Shown here: in pieces, positions 37,768 to 39,971 of the stretch
Layout: every line of letters begins with the position of its first letter
How positions within the stretch are numbered: position 1 is the stretch's first letter
NCBI RefSeq assembly: GCF_000525795.1
Contig: NZ_AOCG01000021.1
Coordinates: 1 to 39,971, forward strand
Length of the DNA: 39,971 nucleotides
DNA from: Listeria aquatica FSL S10-1188
GTDB lineage: Bacteria; Bacillota; Bacilli; Lactobacillales; Listeriaceae
Direction of reading: 5' to 3'
Program-made: the position numbers and the translations under genes
The notes under the pieces: generated by a model
What the model saw: only the letters and a program-made list of their open reading frames with translations
Told to the model about the DNA's origin: nothing
Databases searched by the model: none

Positions 37768-37879
37768 ATAAGTTAACAACAAACAACTTTTTCATTTTCT
37801 TTCTCCCAAAAGAATGAAAATTCCAAAACTCCCTTTTTTGACCGATGCGGTTCACTCTCTTTTCCGCATCGGTTTTTTT
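37768..37879 (+). ncRNA. lhrC: LhrC-family regulatory sRNA, copy 5
   Basis: About 112 nt, with -10 TAGAAT (37756-37761). The first loop and middle motif (UCUCCC, CUCCC) are intact. The terminator loop has changed to CUCUCU and lost CUCCC. The stem CCGATGCGG/CCGCATCGG carries a compensated T-A to C-G change. Confidence 0.87.
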
Positions 37880-37920
37880 GTGTCAAAATTTTTTACAGGA
37901 AGTGAGAAATGTGCCTTTCT

Positions 37921-37963
37921 AGGGGGCTCCAATTTGCTATCAATAATTTGAGGCGCCTTTTTA
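37921..37963 (+). terminator. Possible additional terminator before folP
   Basis: Imperfect stem GGCTCCAA / TTGAGGCGCC followed by T5, lying between the last sRNA terminator and the folP promoter. No gene that needs it is visible. Confidence 0.4.
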
Positions 37964-38014
37964 ATTAAAACGCTTTCTTTTTTTGTAAAACTAGCGTAAA
38001 GCGACTGGATTTTT

Positions 38015-38022
38015 GCTATAAT
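38015..38022 (+). promoter_or_regulatory. Extended -10 promoter of the folate operon
   Basis: GC-TATAAT within TTTTGCTATAAT, i.e. a TGn extended -10 starting at 38014, only 19 bases before the folP start codon, so the leader is very short. No good -35 is seen. Confidence 0.6.
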
Positions 38023-38040
38023 AACGATGAGGTGAGCGGA

Positions 38041-38865
38041 ATGGAAAAGGTATGGACGAAAGATCATCCAAGTATGGTAATGGGCATTTTAAATGTGACT
38101 CCTGATTCGTTTTCTGATGGGGGAAGATACATAGAGCTTGAAAAAGCAGTCGAACGTGCCATCCAAATGGCAACTGATGGCGCTGAAATTATTGATATTG
38201 GTGCGATTTCAACGAGACCAGGCCATGAAGCTGTTTCTAAAGAAGAGGAAAGAGAGCGTCTTTTGCCGGTCGTACGAGCTGTGCGAGCCGCACTTCCAGA
38301 TATTTGGATTTCCGTTGATACTTGGCGAAGCGATGTGGCGGAGGAAGCTGTGCTTGCTGGAGCGGATTTCTTGAACGATCAGTGGGGGGCAAAATTTGAT
38401 CCACAGATAGCTGATGTGGCGGCTAAATATCAAATTCCCATTTGTTTGATGCACAATCGTAAAGACCAGGCGTATACAAATTTTATGGAAAATGTGAAGG
38501 AAGACTTACTAGAAAGCATCCAGATTTGTAAAGCGGCAGGTGTGCCAGATGAGCACATTATCCTTGATCCTGGTTTTGGCTTTGTGAAAACTAAAAATCA
38601 AAATCTTGAGGTTTTGCGTCGTGTGGATGAACTTGTGGACTTAGGCTATGAAGTGTTGCTTGGAACAAGTCGGAAAGGTACGATTGGTTGGGTACTGGAT
38701 CTCCCGGCGGATCAGCGAGTGGAAGGTACGGGAGCCACGGTAGTTTACGGGATTACAAAAGGTTGCTCAATTGTACGTGTGCATGATGTGTTGCAGATTG
38801 CGCGGATGGTCAAAATGACGGATGCGATCACTGGGAAAGTGATCTTGGATGAGGAGAAGGGATGA
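38041..38865 (+). CDS. folP: Dihydropteroate synthase
   Basis: FolP condenses 6-hydroxymethyl-dihydropterin pyrophosphate with p-aminobenzoate and is the sulfonamide target. The 274-residue protein has the two family signatures GILNVTPDSFSDGG (15-28) and GAEIIDIGAISTRPG. It also has the SVDTWRSDVAEEA loop, DPGFGFVKT and the final GTSRKGTIG. ATG at 38041 follows GAGGTG; a GTG at 38032 lies inside that site and is rejected. Its TGA overlaps the folB ATG by four bases. Confidence 0.96.
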   Translation: MEKVWTKDHPSMVMGILNVTPDSFSDGGRYIELEKAVERAIQMATDGAEIIDIGAISTRPGHEAVSKEEERERLLPVVRAVRAALPDIWISVDTWRSDVAEEAVLAGADFLNDQWGAKFDPQIADVAAKYQIPICLMHNRKDQAYTNFMENVKEDLLESIQICKAAGVPDEHIILDPGFGFVKTKNQNLEVLRRVDELVDLGYEVLLGTSRKGTIGWVLDLPADQRVEGTGATVVYGITKGCSIVRVHDVLQIARMVKMTDAITGKVILDEEKG

Positions 38866-39236
38866 GGACATTGGATAAAATTTATATGAATGAACTAAGT
38901 TTTTATGGCTATCATGGTGTTTTGCCAGAGGAGAATAAGTTGGGACAGACGTTCCGAATTTCGCTTGTTCTGCATCTGTCAACGCGAAAGGCAGGGGAAA
39001 CGGATAGCGTGGAAGATACAGTGAGCTATGCGGATGTGTATGAGACGGTGAGGGCAGTTGTTGAAGGGAAGCGGTTTAAGTTGATTGAAGCGGTCGCGGA
39101 GACAATTGCGGCAGAAGTTTTGGCGGGGTATCCACTTCTTTTTCGGGTAACTGTCAAAGTGGTGAAGCCGAACCCGCCGATTCCTGGACATTATCACTCG
39201 GTTGCGGTAGAGATTGACCGGGAGCGTGGTCTTTAA
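38862..39236 (+). CDS. folB: Dihydroneopterin aldolase
   Basis: FolB cleaves 7,8-dihydroneopterin to hydroxymethyl-dihydropterin. The 124-residue product matches the family along its length: IYMNELSFYGYHGVLPEENKLGQTF, then SVEDTVSYADVYETV, LIEAVAETIA with the catalytic-site Glu, and VKVVKPNPPIPGHYHSVAVEI. It overlaps folP by ATGA, and the folK ATG shares a base with its TAA, so the three are translationally coupled. Confidence 0.96.
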   Translation: MRTLDKIYMNELSFYGYHGVLPEENKLGQTFRISLVLHLSTRKAGETDSVEDTVSYADVYETVRAVVEGKRFKLIEAVAETIAAEVLAGYPLLFRVTVKVVKPNPPIPGHYHSVAVEIDRERGL

Positions 39237-39716
39237 TGAAGACGGCTTATCTTTCGCTTGGGACGAACTTAGGGGATCGCTTGCAAAATTTGACGGATGC
39301 TGTGCAAATGCTGAATGCGTCAGATGGGATTTCTGTTGTACGGATTTCAAGTGTTTATCAGACAGATCCGGTTGGCTATGAAGATCAAGATGTTTTTTTT
39401 TAATATTGCGCTTGAAATTGAGACAAGTCTCTCGCCGGATGAACTGCTTCAGCGCTGTCTTGCGATTGAACTTGAGCTGGGGCGCGTTCGCTTATTTAAG
39501 TGGGGCCCGCGTTTGATCGATATTGATCTTTTACTTTATGAGAATGTTGAGATGGATACGGAGAAACTTAAAATTCCGCACCCATATATGAAGGAGCGTG
39601 CTTTTGTGATGATCCCTTTGCAAGAAATTGCCGAACCGGTTGCGGCTGAATACTGGCAAGATGATTTGGTCGCTGGGCAAACGGTTTTGAAGACAGATTT
39701 TCGAATTGAACAGTAA
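39236..39716 (+). CDS. folK: 2-amino-4-hydroxy-6-hydroxymethyldihydropteridine pyrophosphokinase, frameshifted
   Basis: FolK pyrophosphorylates hydroxymethyl-dihydropterin, the substrate for FolP. The start ATG at 39236 gives AYLSLGTNLGDRLQNL, the family N-terminus. The frame stops at the T9 run 39393-39401. Removing one T joins GYEDQDVFF to NIALEIETSLSPDELL. The HPPK signature WGPRLIDIDLLLY is present (arginine of the usual R-W-G-P replaced by K in F-K-W-G-P), then HPYMKERAFVMIPL. Repaired length is 159, normal. Confidence 0.93.
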
Positions 39717-39726
39717 AAAAAATGGC

Positions 39727-39754
39727 TTGCGAATCTTTGAATCTGTGTTAACAT
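39727..39754 (+). promoter_or_regulatory. Possible promoter of dusB
   Basis: TTGCGA (39727-39732), a 16-base spacer, TAACAT (39749-39754), 50 bases before the dusB start. Confidence 0.4.
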
Positions 39755-39804
39755 ATCACTAGCGCAAGAATAAGGAACTTTTTTGAAAAGGAAGGGGTTT
39801 TTAA

Positions 39805-39971
39805 ATGTTTCAAATTGGTGATGTGGAGATTAAGAATCGCGTGGTTGTTGCACCGATGGCCGGCATTTCGAACTCTGCGTTTAGGCTGACGGTAAAGGAA
39901 TTTGGAGCAGGACTTGTTTGCTGTGAAATGATCAGTGACAAAGGGATTGCTTATCGCAACAAGAAAAACGA
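39805..39971 (+). CDS. dusB: tRNA-dihydrouridine synthase DusB, 5' part only
   Basis: Dus enzymes reduce specific uridines of tRNA to dihydrouridine using FMN. Only the first 55 codons are in the window. They show the FMN-binding start of the family: RVVVAPMAGISNSAFRL, then GAGLVCCEMISDKGI. ATG at 39805 follows AAGGAAGGGG. The gene after folK in Bacillus and Listeria is this one. The reading frame is open to the window end. Confidence 0.9.
   Translation, partial: MFQIGDVEIKNRVVVAPMAGISNSAFRLTVKEFGAGLVCCEMISDKGIAYRNKKN

Noticed and set aside
36887..37879. Tandem repeats with a period of about 204 bases, as in a CRISPR array
   Set aside because: Units are far longer than CRISPR repeats. Each contains a promoter, two hairpins and a T run, and there are no cas genes. 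They are tandem sRNA genes.

Overview
The window is a chromosomal segment of a low-GC Gram-positive bacterium of the genus Listeria. The order purR / spoVG-spoVG / glmU / prs / ... / ldh / ctc / pth / mfd / yabM-like / rqcP / divIC / yabR / tilS-hprT fusion / ftsH / coaX / hslO / cysK / five LhrC-type sRNA genes / folP-folB-folK / dusB is the backbone I know from L. monocytogenes (about lmo0192 to lmo0227). The species cannot be fixed from sequence alone. Between prs and ldh, where L. monocytogenes carries the prfA-plcA-hly-mpl-actA-plcB virulence island, there is no virulence gene, so this looks like a non-pathogenic Listeria.

Layout. 1-3.6 kb: purR, then an operon for a MacB-type efflux ABC system (adaptor, ATPase, permease). 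3.6-5.1 kb: an AT-rich leader region and two tandem spoVG genes. 5.1-7.9 kb: a candidate 37-codon small gene with its own promoter-like box and terminator, then glmU and prs. 7.9-20.3 kb, the prs-ldh interval: an isolated WxL-domain surface protein (+); a UPF0145 gene and an RpiR-type regulator (-); the agmatine deiminase catabolic operon aguB-aguD-aguA-arcC (-); and, divergent from it, the mannose-family PTS operon mptACD behind a clear sigma-54 promoter, followed by a DUF956 gene. 20.3-22.2 kb: ldh (-) and ctc (+), diverging across a region with a cre-like site and a sigma-B promoter. 22.4-36.9 kb: housekeeping genes for translation quality, transcription-coupled repair, division, proteolysis, CoA and cysteine synthesis. 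36.9-37.9 kb: five tandem copies of an LhrC-type Hfq-dependent sRNA, each with its own LisR-box-like element, -10 box and terminator. 38.0-40 kb: a folate operon and the start of dusB.

How the genes work together. The agu genes convert agmatine to putrescine with ATP gain and acid relief. mptACD imports glucose/mannose, and its products feed glycolysis and ldh. glmU and prs supply UDP-GlcNAc and PRPP. tilS-hprT, ftsH, divIC, yabR and mfd form the usual Firmicute housekeeping cluster.

Sequence quality. At least fifteen one- or two-base frameshifts break genes that are intact and often essential elsewhere (ftsH, pth, folK, tilS-hprT, mfd, cysK, ptcA, arcC and others). Every one lies in a mononucleotide run, nearly always as one base too many. 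I read these as sequencing errors rather than pseudogenes, and I give the joined coordinates.
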